Assembly: GCA_016874175.1 (NCBI GenBank)
Contig: VGUP01000001.1
Location: 1 to 64,000 of the forward strand
Reading direction: 5' to 3'
Source: Gammaproteobacteria bacterium
Lineage (GTDB): Bacteria > Pseudomonadota > Gammaproteobacteria > Steroidobacterales > Steroidobacteraceae
Length of the DNA stretch: 64,000 bases
Shown: positions 55,528 through 64,000 of the stretch, piece after piece
Position numbering within the stretch: the first letter of the stretch is position 1
How the letters are laid out: each line of letters starts with the position of its first letter
Notes under the pieces: model-generated
The model's input: only the letters and a program-made list of their open reading frames with translations
Told to the model about the DNA's origin: nothing
Database searches by the model: none
Translations under genes and position numbers: made by a program

Positions 55528-55995
55528 TCAGTTCGCAAGCGACATGATGAAACGCCACTCCGCTGCACTCACCGGCGTGATCGATAGACGATTGCCGCGC
55601 TTCAAGATCAATAATTCACGAAGTTTTCCGGCCGCATGTTTGCGCAACTCGTCGAGCGAAATAACATAGGAAAAACGCTGCTCGAGACGCACATCGACCA
55701 TGTACCAGCGCGGTGCGGCAGCGGTGTGCGCAGGATCATGATGCGGATGTCGATGGTCGAGTGCGGTCGAGTCTGGGTAGCCGGCACGTACGACTTTCAT
55801 CACGCCGACGATGCCGGGTACCTCGCAACTCGAGTGATACATGAAGGCCAGATCGCCGACCGCGAACTGGTCACGCAGCATGTTACGTACCTGGAAATTG
55901 CGGACGCCGTCCCAGCAGGTGCCGCGTTTTGCGGCCTTGGCCAGATCGTCGATGCTGAACGTTCCGGGTTCGGTTTTCATCAGCCAATGATTCAT
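55528..55995 (-). CDS. EVE-domain protein
   Basis: MNHWLMKTEPGTFSIDDLAKAAKRGTCWDGVRNFQVRNMLRDQFAVGDLAFMYHSSCEVPGIVGVMKV. Confidence 0.92.
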   Translation of the reverse strand: MNHWLMKTEPGTFSIDDLAKAAKRGTCWDGVRNFQVRNMLRDQFAVGDLAFMYHSSCEVPGIVGVMKVVRAGYPDSTALDHRHPHHDPAHTAAAPRWYMVDVRLEQRFSYVISLDELRKHAAGKLRELLILKRGNRLSITPVSAAEWRFIMSLAN

Positions 55996-56582
55996 GCGCT
56001 TTCTCCGCGGAAAAAACTAATGCCGCGTTCGGTGACGATGGCATCGAGGGGAACATCGGTGGGCAGCGTTTCGATGGTGCTTGTTTGCTGGCAGGAATGC
56101 GCAATACCGATCAATAGCGGCCCGCGCCAATGTCGGCGCCGCCGCCGAAAGGCCAGCGCGCGATCGTAGAAACCTGTGCCCATTCCCAGTCGATTGCCGC
56201 GGCGATCAAAACCGACTAGCGGTACGAAAATGATCTGCATCGCGGCGGCGGCTTTGCGGACTGCACCGCCGAATTCCACGATGCCCAGCCGATTGCGCAG
56301 CAGATTTGCGCCGGGTGGCGTGAAACTCAGCCGTCGTTGGCGCAGGCTCTCGATCCGCGGAAAAAAAAGGTCGCAACCCCGGCGGTACGCAAGTTCTATC
56401 AGCGGCGCCGTGTCGATTTCTTCGGGCATGGACATGAAGATCGCCACGCGACGCTCGGGCGCGAGCCAGTGCGTGCCGGCGATCCAGCGGGCGATTTGTC
56501 GCGAGCTGCGCGCGCGCTCTGCAGGGCTGAGTCCTGCGCGCGCCGCGCGCAGGGCCTTGCGCAGTATTCGGCGGTCGGACAC
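55992..56582 (-). CDS. 5-formyltetrahydrofolate cyclo-ligase (likely GTG start)
   Basis: RILRKALRAARAGLSPAERARSSRQIARWI...FIMSMPEEIDTAPLIELAYRRGCDLFFPRIE...GMGTGFYDRALAF. Confidence 0.9.
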   Translation of the reverse strand: MSDRRILRKALRAARAGLSPAERARSSRQIARWIAGTHWLAPERRVAIFMSMPEEIDTAPLIELAYRRGCDLFFPRIESLRQRRLSFTPPGANLLRNRLGIVEFGGAVRKAAAAMQIIFVPLVGFDRRGNRLGMGTGFYDRALAFRRRRRHWRGPLLIGIAHSCQQTSTIETLPTDVPLDAIVTERGISFFRGESA

Positions 56583-56616
56583 GAAGACTCCGCGCGAAGG
56601 AATAATAGACGTCACC

Positions 56617-56800
56617 CGCCTGTGCCGGTGTGAACCGTTGCTCTCGACACAGAGCAACAAGTGGGGCGGACTACGTCAGGTAAGGCTTTCCGCTCGAAGG
56701 CGGACTTGCACAGTGCTGACAGCAAGCCCTGATGCCCCGGGGCGTTCCAACTTAGGGTCGAGAGGTAACCCGATCCACTATCGAACACCGCAGGCGACGC
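56617..56800 (-). ncRNA. ssrS: 6S RNA
   Basis: Between zapA and 5-FCL (conserved locus), same strand; closing stem CGCCTG-c-GGTG ... CACC-ggca-CAGGCG, ~180 nt; ends approximate. Confidence 0.85.
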
Positions 56801-56838
56801 CACGTCACTCTACACCACGCAAGCGCTCAGGAACATGC

Positions 56839-56858
56839 GCTAACGCGTTTGCGTTAGC
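56839..56858. repeat. Inverted repeat between zapA and ssrS
   Basis: GCTAACGC-gttt-GCGTTAGC. Confidence 0.7.
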
Positions 56859-56874
56859 CAACGCGTCAGCGGTG

Positions 56875-57198
56875 TCAGAGATCGAGCTGTTGCCCGCGCT
56901 GCAAGGCGCCGTCGATGCGTTCGCGCAACGCGCGCACGCGGTTACCTTGTTCGGTTTCGCTGCGCCGATCTTTGTCCTGCAACTTGAGCAGTTCATGGGC
57001 CAGATTGAGCGCGGCCATGACCGCCACCCGATCGAGACCGACAACTTTGCCGCTGTCGCGGATTTCGCGCATCTTGCCGTTGAGGAACTCGGCGGCGTCG
57101 AGCAGCGCCGAGCGTTCCTCGTGCGGGCAGGCCACCATGTATTCCTTCTCGAGGATGCGGATGCTGACCCGCGCGGCATCGCGATCGCTGGCATTCAC
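56875..57198 (-). CDS. zapA: Cell division protein ZapA
   Basis: VSIRILEKEYMVACPHEERSALLDAAEFLNGKMREIRDSGKVVGLDRVAVMAALNLAHELL. Confidence 0.93.
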   Translation of the reverse strand: MNASDRDAARVSIRILEKEYMVACPHEERSALLDAAEFLNGKMREIRDSGKVVGLDRVAVMAALNLAHELLKLQDKDRRSETEQGNRVRALRERIDGALQRGQQLDL

Positions 57199-57431
57199 GT
57201 GCCGTGCTCCAAAGTTTTGAGACGACCGATCATGGCCTCGACGCGGGTACGGACCTGCTCATTGCGTTGCAGCAGCGTGGCGCGTTCGGTGGACAGGCTA
57301 TCTTGCCGCTGACGCAAGGCGCGATTTTCCTCGCGCAGGGCGCCGAGCACCCCGAGCAATTCGTCAACCTGTTTCTCGAGACGGCGGATTTCCGCGTCGA
57401 GTCCGTTACGCTCGCTGGCCTTGTCGCTCAT
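57195..57431 (-). CDS. Small coiled-coil protein, ZapB-like (TIGR02449-type)
   Basis: LDAEIRRLEKQVDELLGVLGALREENRALRQRQDSLSTERATLLQRNEQVRTRVEAMIGRLKTLE. Confidence 0.85.
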   Translation of the reverse strand: MSDKASERNGLDAEIRRLEKQVDELLGVLGALREENRALRQRQDSLSTERATLLQRNEQVRTRVEAMIGRLKTLEHGT

Positions 57432-57499
57432 GGCGAAAATTATAGGCTGTGGCACACGCCGATCAATGCGAATCGGGGGGTCTTTGGCATAATCAGCCC

Positions 57500-58057
57500 A
57501 TGTCAGCCCCCGACTATCGTGATATCGAAAGCCACCTATCGAGCTCGCGGGCCCTGACCGACCTGCCCGAAGCCCACGGAACGCTGGCCGGGGCGCTGTG
57601 CTCGGGTGAGCAATTGAACGTGCAGGACTGGTTGCGCGAGATCTTCCCCGAAGGTCGGGCGGGCGATGCCGAGGCCGCGCTGCATGCGGTATTCGAATGG
57701 ACCCGGCATGTGCTGCGCGCCGGTCAACTCGCATTTCAATTGCTGTTGCCGGGTGACGAGACGCCGGTCGCCGAGCGCGCCGTGGCGCTTGGGCAGTGGT
57801 GCCAGGGCTTTCTCTACGGACTCGGTTCCAACCCCATCCCCGAGATCGAAGATTTGCCGGCTGATATCGGCGAGATCGTCCGCGACCTCACGGCCATGAC
57901 GCGGATTGACGTCGACGAGAAGGAGTCGCTCGAGGATAACGAGCAGGCCTACGCCGAACTGATCGAGTTCGTGCGGGTGGGCGTGCAGTTGCTGCACGAC
58001 GAACTGGCGCCGTTCCGCACGACGGCAGCCGATGACAACCCGGTCTCGCTGCACTGA
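57500..58057 (+). CDS. ygfB: UPF0149 / YgfB-family protein
   Basis: ALTDLPEAHGTLAGALCSGE...LGQWCQGFLYGLG...NEQAYAELIEFVRVGVQLLHDEL. Confidence 0.9.
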   Translation: MSAPDYRDIESHLSSSRALTDLPEAHGTLAGALCSGEQLNVQDWLREIFPEGRAGDAEAALHAVFEWTRHVLRAGQLAFQLLLPGDETPVAERAVALGQWCQGFLYGLGSNPIPEIEDLPADIGEIVRDLTAMTRIDVDEKESLEDNEQAYAELIEFVRVGVQLLHDELAPFRTTAADDNPVSLH

Positions 58058-58058
58058 C

Positions 58059-59405
58059 ATGTCGCGATCCAGCCACGTGAAGGAGTCGGCGCCGCCGCCG
58101 ATCGGTCGCGACGAATTTGCCCGCCGCCGTCGCCAGTTGATGAAAAACATGGGGCGCGATTCGATCGCCATCGTGCCGGCCGCGCCTGTACACCTGCGCA
58201 ACAACGACGTCGAGTACGCCTATCGGCAGGACAGCAACTTTCATTATTTGAGCGGCTTTCCGGAACCCGAATCGGTGGTGGTGCTGGTTCCGGGTCGAGC
58301 GCAGGGCGAGTATTTGTTGTTCGTGCGTGATCGCGATCCGCAGCGCGAGACTTGGGATGGGCGTCGTGCAGGTCCGGTTGGCGCACGCCGCGACTTCGGC
58401 GCTGACGATGCCTTTCCGATCGGCGATATCGACGAGATCCTGCCGGGACTCATGGAAGGTCGAGCAAAGATTTACTACACCGTCGGCGTCAACCGTGACT
58501 TTGATCACCGGGTGGTCGGCTGGGTGAATGCGCTGCGTGCGCAGGCCAAGCAGGGGCGTCACGCGCCGCACGAGATGGTCGCGCTCGAACATGTCTTGCA
58601 TGAGATGCGACTTTTCAAAAGTCGTGCCGAAATCGAGCAGATGCGCGAGGCTGCGCGCATTGCCGCGCGTGCGCACCTGCGGGCGATGCGGTATTGCGAG
58701 CCCGGCCGTCACGAGTACGAGCTCGCTGCGGAGATCCAGCACGAGTTTCATTTGGCGCGTGCCGAGAACTCGTATCTGCCGATCGTCGGCGGCGGCGCCA
58801 ATGGTTGCATCCTGCACTATCGGGAAAACTCTTCGCTGCTGCGGGTTGGCGAATTGGTGCTGATCGATGCCGGTTGCGAATACGAAACCTACGCTGCGGA
58901 TATCACCCGCACATTTCCGGTGAGCGGTCGATTCTCGGCCGCGCAGCGCGCGGCGTACGAGGTGGTACTCGAGGCGAATCTTGCGGCCATCGAGGCGGTG
59001 CGTCCGGGCAATGATTGGAATCGCCCGCATGAAGTCGCCGTGCAGGTTCTCACCGCCGGCATGGTGCGTCTCGGTCTGCTCAAAGGTCGGGTACCGATGC
59101 TCGTCAAATCGCTCGCCTATCGGCGGTTCTACATGCATCGCACCGGCCATTGGCTAGGTATGGATGTGCACGACGTCGGTGATTACAAAATCGGCGAAGC
59201 CTGGCGGCAGCTCGAGCCCGGCATGGTGCTGACCATCGAGCCCGGGCTATACGTGCCGCCGGGCACGCGGGGCATTCCGCCGGAATTTCGCAACATCGGC
59301 ATTCGCATCGAGGACGACGTGCTGGTCACCCGCGACGGTCACGAGGTGCTCACCCATGGCGTGCCCAAAGATCCCGCCGCCATCGAAGCGGTGATGGCCT
59401 CTTGA
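58059..59405 (+). CDS. pepP: Xaa-Pro aminopeptidase P
   Basis: FARRRRQLMKNMGRDSIAIVPAAP...RQDSNFHYLSGFPEPESV...HRTGHWLGMDVHDVGDY...VLTIEPGLYVPPGTR. Confidence 0.96.
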   Translation: MSRSSHVKESAPPPIGRDEFARRRRQLMKNMGRDSIAIVPAAPVHLRNNDVEYAYRQDSNFHYLSGFPEPESVVVLVPGRAQGEYLLFVRDRDPQRETWDGRRAGPVGARRDFGADDAFPIGDIDEILPGLMEGRAKIYYTVGVNRDFDHRVVGWVNALRAQAKQGRHAPHEMVALEHVLHEMRLFKSRAEIEQMREAARIAARAHLRAMRYCEPGRHEYELAAEIQHEFHLARAENSYLPIVGGGANGCILHYRENSSLLRVGELVLIDAGCEYETYAADITRTFPVSGRFSAAQRAAYEVVLEANLAAIEAVRPGNDWNRPHEVAVQVLTAGMVRLGLLKGRVPMLVKSLAYRRFYMHRTGHWLGMDVHDVGDYKIGEAWRQLEPGMVLTIEPGLYVPPGTRGIPPEFRNIGIRIEDDVLVTRDGHEVLTHGVPKDPAAIEAVMAS

Positions 59406-59410
59406 GTCCC

Positions 59411-60670
59411 ATGGACAATGTTGTGGTCAATGCCGAGCCCAACGCCGAGCTCGTTGACGTCGCCATCGTCGGCGGTGGTTTGGTGGGCGCGAGCCTTGCG
59501 CTCGCGCTCGCGCCGACAGGTCTGCGGACGGCTTTGATCGAGGGTGTGGCACCCGATGCGACCGCACAGCCGAGTTTTGATGATCGCACTACGGCGCTCG
59601 GCAACGGCACGCGTCGAACTTTTGAAGCGCTCGGCCTCTGGTCGCAGATCGCGACGCAGGCGGCGGCGATCCGGCGGATCCATGTCTCTGATGCGGGCCG
59701 GTTCGGCTTCGCGCGTCTCGATGCCGCAGAGCATGGTATCGAGGCGTTCGGTTATGTCGTGACCAATCGAGTGCTGGGTGCCGCGTTGCAGTCGCGGCTG
59801 CGCGGACTGCCGGATCTGCGCTGGCGCATGCCGGCGCGCTGCACAGCGGTAAGCATCGGCGAGCAAACGGGAGAGTTGCAGACCGAGCCCGAAAGTTTGC
59901 CGCTGCGGGCCCGCTTGGTGATCGCCGCGGACGGCGCGAATTCGCGCGTGCGCGAGGCAGCGGGTTTGGGCGCCGACATCGAAGATTACGCACAGGTTGC
60001 GCTCGTTGCGCATGTGCGGGCGACGCGCGCCGCCGACGGCACGGCGTTCGAGCGCTTTACGCCGAGCGGTCCCTTTGCCGTTTTGCCGCTGCACGATGGT
60101 GCCTACGGCGTGGTGTGGACGCTGGCGCCCGCCGAAGCCGAGCGCGTGCTGCAATACACCGATGCCGAATACCTGGCTGCCCTGCAGCAGGCTTTTGGTT
60201 GGCGGATCGGTCGTTTGCAGACGGTTGGTCGTCGTACGGCCTATCCACTGCGATTGTCGCGCGCGCAAACTTTGGTCGGACGCCGGGTCGCCCTGATCGG
60301 CAACGCGGCGCAGGGCTTGCATCCGGTGGCGGGGCAGGGGTTCAACCTCGGTTTGCGCGATGCCGCGACGCTCGCTGAATTGCTGGCCGAGGTGGTCAGT
60401 CGGCAAGGTGCCGGGGCAGATATCGGTGCGCCCTCCGTACTCGAAGAATTCGCGAGCCGACGCCATGCTGATCGTGATGGTGTGACCCGCTTCACCGACG
60501 GGCTCGTGAAGTTGTTCGGCGATCAACGAGCGGGTGTGCCGTTGTTACGTGATTTGGGCTTGTTGCTCTTCGATCTGTCACCGACCGCTAAGCAGGCGAT
60601 GTCGCGACTCAGCTGGGGCTTTGCGGGGCGTACACCGCGCCTGGGTCGCGGCCTCGGAGTCATACCGTGA
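59411..60670 (+). CDS. ubiH: UbiH-family FAD monooxygenase
   Basis: VDVAIVGGGLVGASLALALAPTGLRTALIEG...LIGNAAQGLHPVAGQGFNLGLRDAATLAELL. Confidence 0.9.
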   Translation: MDNVVVNAEPNAELVDVAIVGGGLVGASLALALAPTGLRTALIEGVAPDATAQPSFDDRTTALGNGTRRTFEALGLWSQIATQAAAIRRIHVSDAGRFGFARLDAAEHGIEAFGYVVTNRVLGAALQSRLRGLPDLRWRMPARCTAVSIGEQTGELQTEPESLPLRARLVIAADGANSRVREAAGLGADIEDYAQVALVAHVRATRAADGTAFERFTPSGPFAVLPLHDGAYGVVWTLAPAEAERVLQYTDAEYLAALQQAFGWRIGRLQTVGRRTAYPLRLSRAQTLVGRRVALIGNAAQGLHPVAGQGFNLGLRDAATLAELLAEVVSRQGAGADIGAPSVLEEFASRRHADRDGVTRFTDGLVKLFGDQRAGVPLLRDLGLLLFDLSPTAKQAMSRLSWGFAGRTPRLGRGLGVIP

Positions 60671-61917
60671 GTTCGGCACCTGCGGCGACCAGCGAAATCT
60701 TTGATGTGGTGATCGTCGGCGGCGGCCCGGTCGGGGCTGCGCTCGGTGCTCTGTTGGTGCGTCTGCGGTCGCGGGGGTTGCGCGTGCTCTTGCTCGAGCG
60801 CGACTTGCCTGATCTCGCGCAGCCCATCGATGCGCGCGATCTGCGGGTCTTTGCCTTGTCGCGGGCCAGCGAACGGGTCCTGCGTGCAGCCGGCGCCTGG
60901 TCAGCTTTGGCGGTGCCTGGCGTCCTCGCGTCTTATGAGCGCATGCATGTTTGGCCGCGCGATGCCGACGAACCGCGCAGCGAAGGCTCGCTGACTTTTG
61001 ATGCCGCCGAATTGGGTGAGGCGAACTTGGGCTATATCGTCGGCAACGCTGCGCTGCAGCGCGCGACGCTGGCGGCCTTCGTCGAGGGCGGCGGGACGGT
61101 GCAGCGCGCGCAGCTCGAAGATATTTGTTTTGCGGAGGCCGGGCTCGAGCTGCTCACCAGCGCAGGCCGATGCATGGCCAAGCTTGTCGTTGGTGCCGAT
61201 GGTGGGCGATCGCGGGTGCGGGAGATCGCGGACCTGGGCGTCGAGGCCCAGGATTATCTGCAACTGGCCATCGTTGCCAATGTGCAGAGTGAGCGCCCTC
61301 ACGAGCACACGGCTTGGCAGCGCTTCACTGGTGAGGGCACGCTGGCGTTGCTGCCGCTGGCGAGCGGCGAGAGCTCCATCGTCTGGTCTTTGCCGCGGGC
61401 TCGTGCCGAGGCGCTGCTGGCCAGCCCGCCCCATGAATTTGCCAGCGAGCTGATGACCGCCAGCGCCGGGGTTTTGGGCGCGCTCGAACTCGTGAGTCTG
61501 CGTCGCAGTTTTCCGCTGCGCCGAGTCAATGCGCCGCAGTACACGCGCGAGCGCTGTGCACTGGTGGGCGATGCGGCACATATCGTGCACCCGCTCGCCG
61601 GACAGGGTGTCAATCTGGGTCTGCTCGATGCCGCGGCGCTCGCCGAAGTACTCGAGGCGGCAACCCTTGAGGGTGAGGATCCGGGTGCGCTGCGCGTCCT
61701 GCGTCGCTACGAGCGCTGGCGCAAAAGCGATAACGAACTCATGGCGACTGCGCTCGACCTCTTCAATCGCTTTTTGGCGTTCGGCGGCGATGAATGGTCG
61801 CGCTGGGTCGAGCGGGGTCTCGGCGTCGTGGGTCGCAGCGCGCTACTGCGTCGACCGTTTGCCGAGCGCGCGCTCGGGCTCGCGGGCGAACTGCCGCGCG
61901 TGGCGCGGCGCGCCTAG
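60667..61917 (+). CDS. UbiI/VisC-like FAD monooxygenase (GTG start)
   Basis: FDVVIVGGGPVGAALGALL...ALVGDAAHIVHPLAGQGVNLGLLDAAALAEVL. Confidence 0.87.
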   Translation: MSSAPAATSEIFDVVIVGGGPVGAALGALLVRLRSRGLRVLLLERDLPDLAQPIDARDLRVFALSRASERVLRAAGAWSALAVPGVLASYERMHVWPRDADEPRSEGSLTFDAAELGEANLGYIVGNAALQRATLAAFVEGGGTVQRAQLEDICFAEAGLELLTSAGRCMAKLVVGADGGRSRVREIADLGVEAQDYLQLAIVANVQSERPHEHTAWQRFTGEGTLALLPLASGESSIVWSLPRARAEALLASPPHEFASELMTASAGVLGALELVSLRRSFPLRRVNAPQYTRERCALVGDAAHIVHPLAGQGVNLGLLDAAALAEVLEAATLEGEDPGALRVLRRYERWRKSDNELMATALDLFNRFLAFGGDEWSRWVERGLGVVGRSALLRRPFAERALGLAGELPRVARRA

Positions 61918-61958
61918 CACCCCGTCGCGTGCCGCCGCTGCAACCGCCGCCGCTGCGT

Positions 61959-62294
61959 TCAGCTCAGTCGGTCGATCTTGGCCGCACAGATGAAATCATT
62001 TTCGGTGAGGCCGTTCACGGCATGGGTGCTGTAGCGCAGCCGGCAGTAGTTGTAGCCGATCGCCACGTCGGGGTGGTGATCCTCGAGGTTGGCGACATGC
62101 GCGACTGCGTTGACGAAACTCATCGTGCGATGAAAATCTTTGAACGACCATTCGCGTTGTAATTCACGGCCATCCGGTGACAGTCGCCACTCGGGTGCGA
62201 GTTGCTTGAGCAAGCGCTCGCACTCGGCGGCCGGCAACGGCGGCACACCACCCTCGCAGGGCAGGCATTTTTTCTCGGTCAGGGTAGTGCTCAT
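61959..62294 (-). CDS. phhB: Pterin-4a-carbinolamine dehydratase
   Basis: KKCLPCEGGVPPLPAAECERLLKQLAPEW...FKDFHRTMSFVNAVAHVANLEDHHPDVAIGYNYCRLRYSTHAVNGLTENDFICAAKID. Confidence 0.95.
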   Translation of the reverse strand: MSTTLTEKKCLPCEGGVPPLPAAECERLLKQLAPEWRLSPDGRELQREWSFKDFHRTMSFVNAVAHVANLEDHHPDVAIGYNYCRLRYSTHAVNGLTENDFICAAKIDRLS

Positions 62295-62323
62295 GAGGCT
62301 TTCTCCGCGGGTCGGTCTTGGCG

Positions 62324-63547
62324 TCAGCTGCCGCTGCGCCGCGGATAACTGCGGGCAACGTAGGCTTCGACAAGTTGCTGGAATTCTTCGGCGATGTGTG
62401 CGCCCTTCAGCGTCACGGTTTTTTCGCCATCTTCGTAGACCGGCGCGACCGGGCGCTCGCCAGTTCCGGGCAGGCTGATGCCGATGTTGGCGTGCTTGCT
62501 TTCGCCGGGCCCGTTGACGACGCAGCCCATCACGGCAACGTTCATCATCTCGACGTCCGTGTATTCTTTGCGCCATTCGGGCATCCGGTGTCGGATATGC
62601 GACTGGATGGATTTCGCCAGCTCCTGGAAGTAGGTGCTCGTGGTGCGGCCGCAACCCGGGCAGGCGATGACCATGGGTACGAACGAACGCAGGCCCATGG
62701 TTTGCAGGATTTCTTGGGCGACGATCACTTCCTGGGTCCGATCGCCGTTCGGCTCCGGGGTGAGCGAAACACGGATGGTGTCGCCGATGCCGCGTTGCAG
62801 CAGCACGCCGATGCCAGCCGTCGAGGCAACGATGCCCTTGCTGCCCATCCCGGCCTCCGTGAGGCCAACATGCAGCGGGTAGTCGCAGCGCGCCGCAAGG
62901 TCGGTGTAGATCGCGATCAGATCTTGTACGCCGCTCACCTTGGCCGACAGCACGATTGCATCGTGGGGCTGACCTAATTCTTCGGCGCGCCGGGCGCTTT
63001 GCAGGCAGGACTCGACCATGGCCGCGCGCATGACTTTATTGGCACTACGCGGAGTTGGCGAGGCATTGTTCTCGTCCATCATGCGCGTCAACAGATCGGA
63101 GTCGAGACTGCCCCAATTGACGCCGATACGGATGGGTTTTTGGTACTGACAAGCCGTTTCGATCATTTCGGCGAACTGCGGATCACGCTTGCTGCCGCGG
63201 CCGACGTTGCCTGGATTGATGCGATATTTGGCGAGCGCCTCGGCGCAGGCCGGGTGCGCCTTCAAAAGTTTATGGCCGTTGAAGTGGAAGTCGCCGACGA
63301 GCGGTACCTGCAGCCCCTCACGCGCGAGTCGATCACGGATATGCGGTACCGCTGCCGCGGCTTCCTCGGAATTGACAGTGACGCGTACGATCTCCGAGCC
63401 CGCGCGCGCGAGCGAACGCACCTGCGTCACGGTCGCCTCGATGTCTGCGGTGTCGGTGTTGGTCATCGACTGCACCACGATCGGCGCACCGCCACCCACT
63501 TTGACCCCGCCCACCACGGCGGCCACGCTTTGTCTGCGGCTGATCAT
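62324..63547 (-). CDS. ispG: 4-hydroxy-3-methylbut-2-en-1-yl diphosphate synthase
   Basis: [43 protein letters not shown]...[11 protein letters not shown]...[25 protein letters not shown]. Confidence 0.98.
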   Translation of the reverse strand: MISRRQSVAAVVGGVKVGGGAPIVVQSMTNTDTADIEATVTQVRSLARAGSEIVRVTVNSEEAAAAVPHIRDRLAREGLQVPLVGDFHFNGHKLLKAHPACAEALAKYRINPGNVGRGSKRDPQFAEMIETACQYQKPIRIGVNWGSLDSDLLTRMMDENNASPTPRSANKVMRAAMVESCLQSARRAEELGQPHDAIVLSAKVSGVQDLIAIYTDLAARCDYPLHVGLTEAGMGSKGIVASTAGIGVLLQRGIGDTIRVSLTPEPNGDRTQEVIVAQEILQTMGLRSFVPMVIACPGCGRTTSTYFQELAKSIQSHIRHRMPEWRKEYTDVEMMNVAVMGCVVNGPGESKHANIGISLPGTGERPVAPVYEDGEKTVTLKGAHIAEEFQQLVEAYVARSYPRRSGS

Positions 63548-63688
63548 CGACGAGTCTCCTGCTGTACCTGCTGTCGTGCTGCTATCGTGCGGTACACTCT
63601 CTCACGAGTCGCGTCTTTTCGCCCCGCGGGGCGCAAAGTGCTGCTATTATCGCTCCGTTCGCGCATTCCGACCTTGCCGGAGAGATTC

Positions 63689-63912
63689 GCGACCTCGTGC
63701 TGGAGCCCTTTTGCAGGGGTCTCGCCTGGGTCGACGGACGCCGAAGGCGCAAGTTTCCGCCCGGAAACGCTCAGGCAAAAGAACGGCAGGTCGCAGGCGA
63801 GCTCTGGAGAGTGATCGTCCGGCAGTCCGAACGGGCAGTCGGCGGTCCGCCGAAGGGGAGCGGCCCGTCTGACGCAAGACTGGCCCGATCTCTCAGGTCC
63901 AAGGACAGAGGG
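63689..63912 (+). promoter_or_regulatory. Tandem glycine riboswitch (two aptamers)
   Basis: Aptamer 1 closed by GCGACCT/AGGTCGC with ...GACGCCGAAGGCGCAA...CGCTCAGGCAAAAGAACGGC; aptamer 2 CTCTGGAGAG...CCGCCGAAGGGGAGC...CTCTCAGGTCCAAGGACAGAG. Confidence 0.92.
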
Positions 63913-63949
63913 GCGGCAGGAGTCACTGATTCCTGCCGCCCATTTTTTT
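63911..63949 (+). terminator. Terminator hairpin abutting glycine aptamer 2 (likely expression platform)
   Basis: GGGCGGCAGGA-gtcactgat-TCCTGCCGCCC followed by ATTTTTTT. Confidence 0.88.
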
Positions 63950-64000
63950 GGTTCCGGCGGTAACCAAGAGTTGCAGCACTCTTTGGGAGCTCGCATGGGA

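Noticed and set aside
56805-57194. Alternative 129-aa minus-strand ORF overlapping zapA
   Set aside because: Out of frame with the recognisable ZapA sequence and with no conserved features.

Overview
The window is a high-GC chromosomal segment that looks gammaproteobacterial, and it is mostly housekeeping. It contains the 3' end of tuf and rpsJ, the S10/spc/alpha ribosomal-protein clusters through rplQ, and then runs of conserved genes: pepQ; uvrA/ssb; miaB-phoH-ybeY-corC-lnt; a Do-type protease; leuS-lptE; holA-nadD-rsfS-rlmH-maf-rng; tldD/pmbA; purK/purE; purC; rpe; coq7; rplM-rpsI; tRNA-Gln; rpiA; the zapA/6S RNA/5-FCL region; pepP-ubiH-ubiI; and ispG. It ends with a glycine riboswitch whose target gene lies beyond the window. 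I see no CRISPR array, IS element, prophage or obvious defence island. The points most worth following up are: (i) an unannotated 16-aa Lys/Ala miniprotein (MAKAKKKAHKKAAKKK) with its own SD, promoter-like sequence and downstream hairpins; (ii) a CRP-family gene broken by an in-frame TAG and by a frameshift in a GC repeat; (iii) an MFS transporter gene split by one in-frame TAG; (iv) a promoter plus ~200-nt structured leader between rpsJ and rplC, with a promoter signature shared with the rplM-rpsI unit and partly with rpsM; (v) a ~5-kb insertion between lptE and holA carrying an HExxH protein and a DUF2796/ABC/DUF3299 zinc-type transport cassette with a candidate Zur-like site. All calls come from reading the sequence and supplied translations. 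No database search was run.
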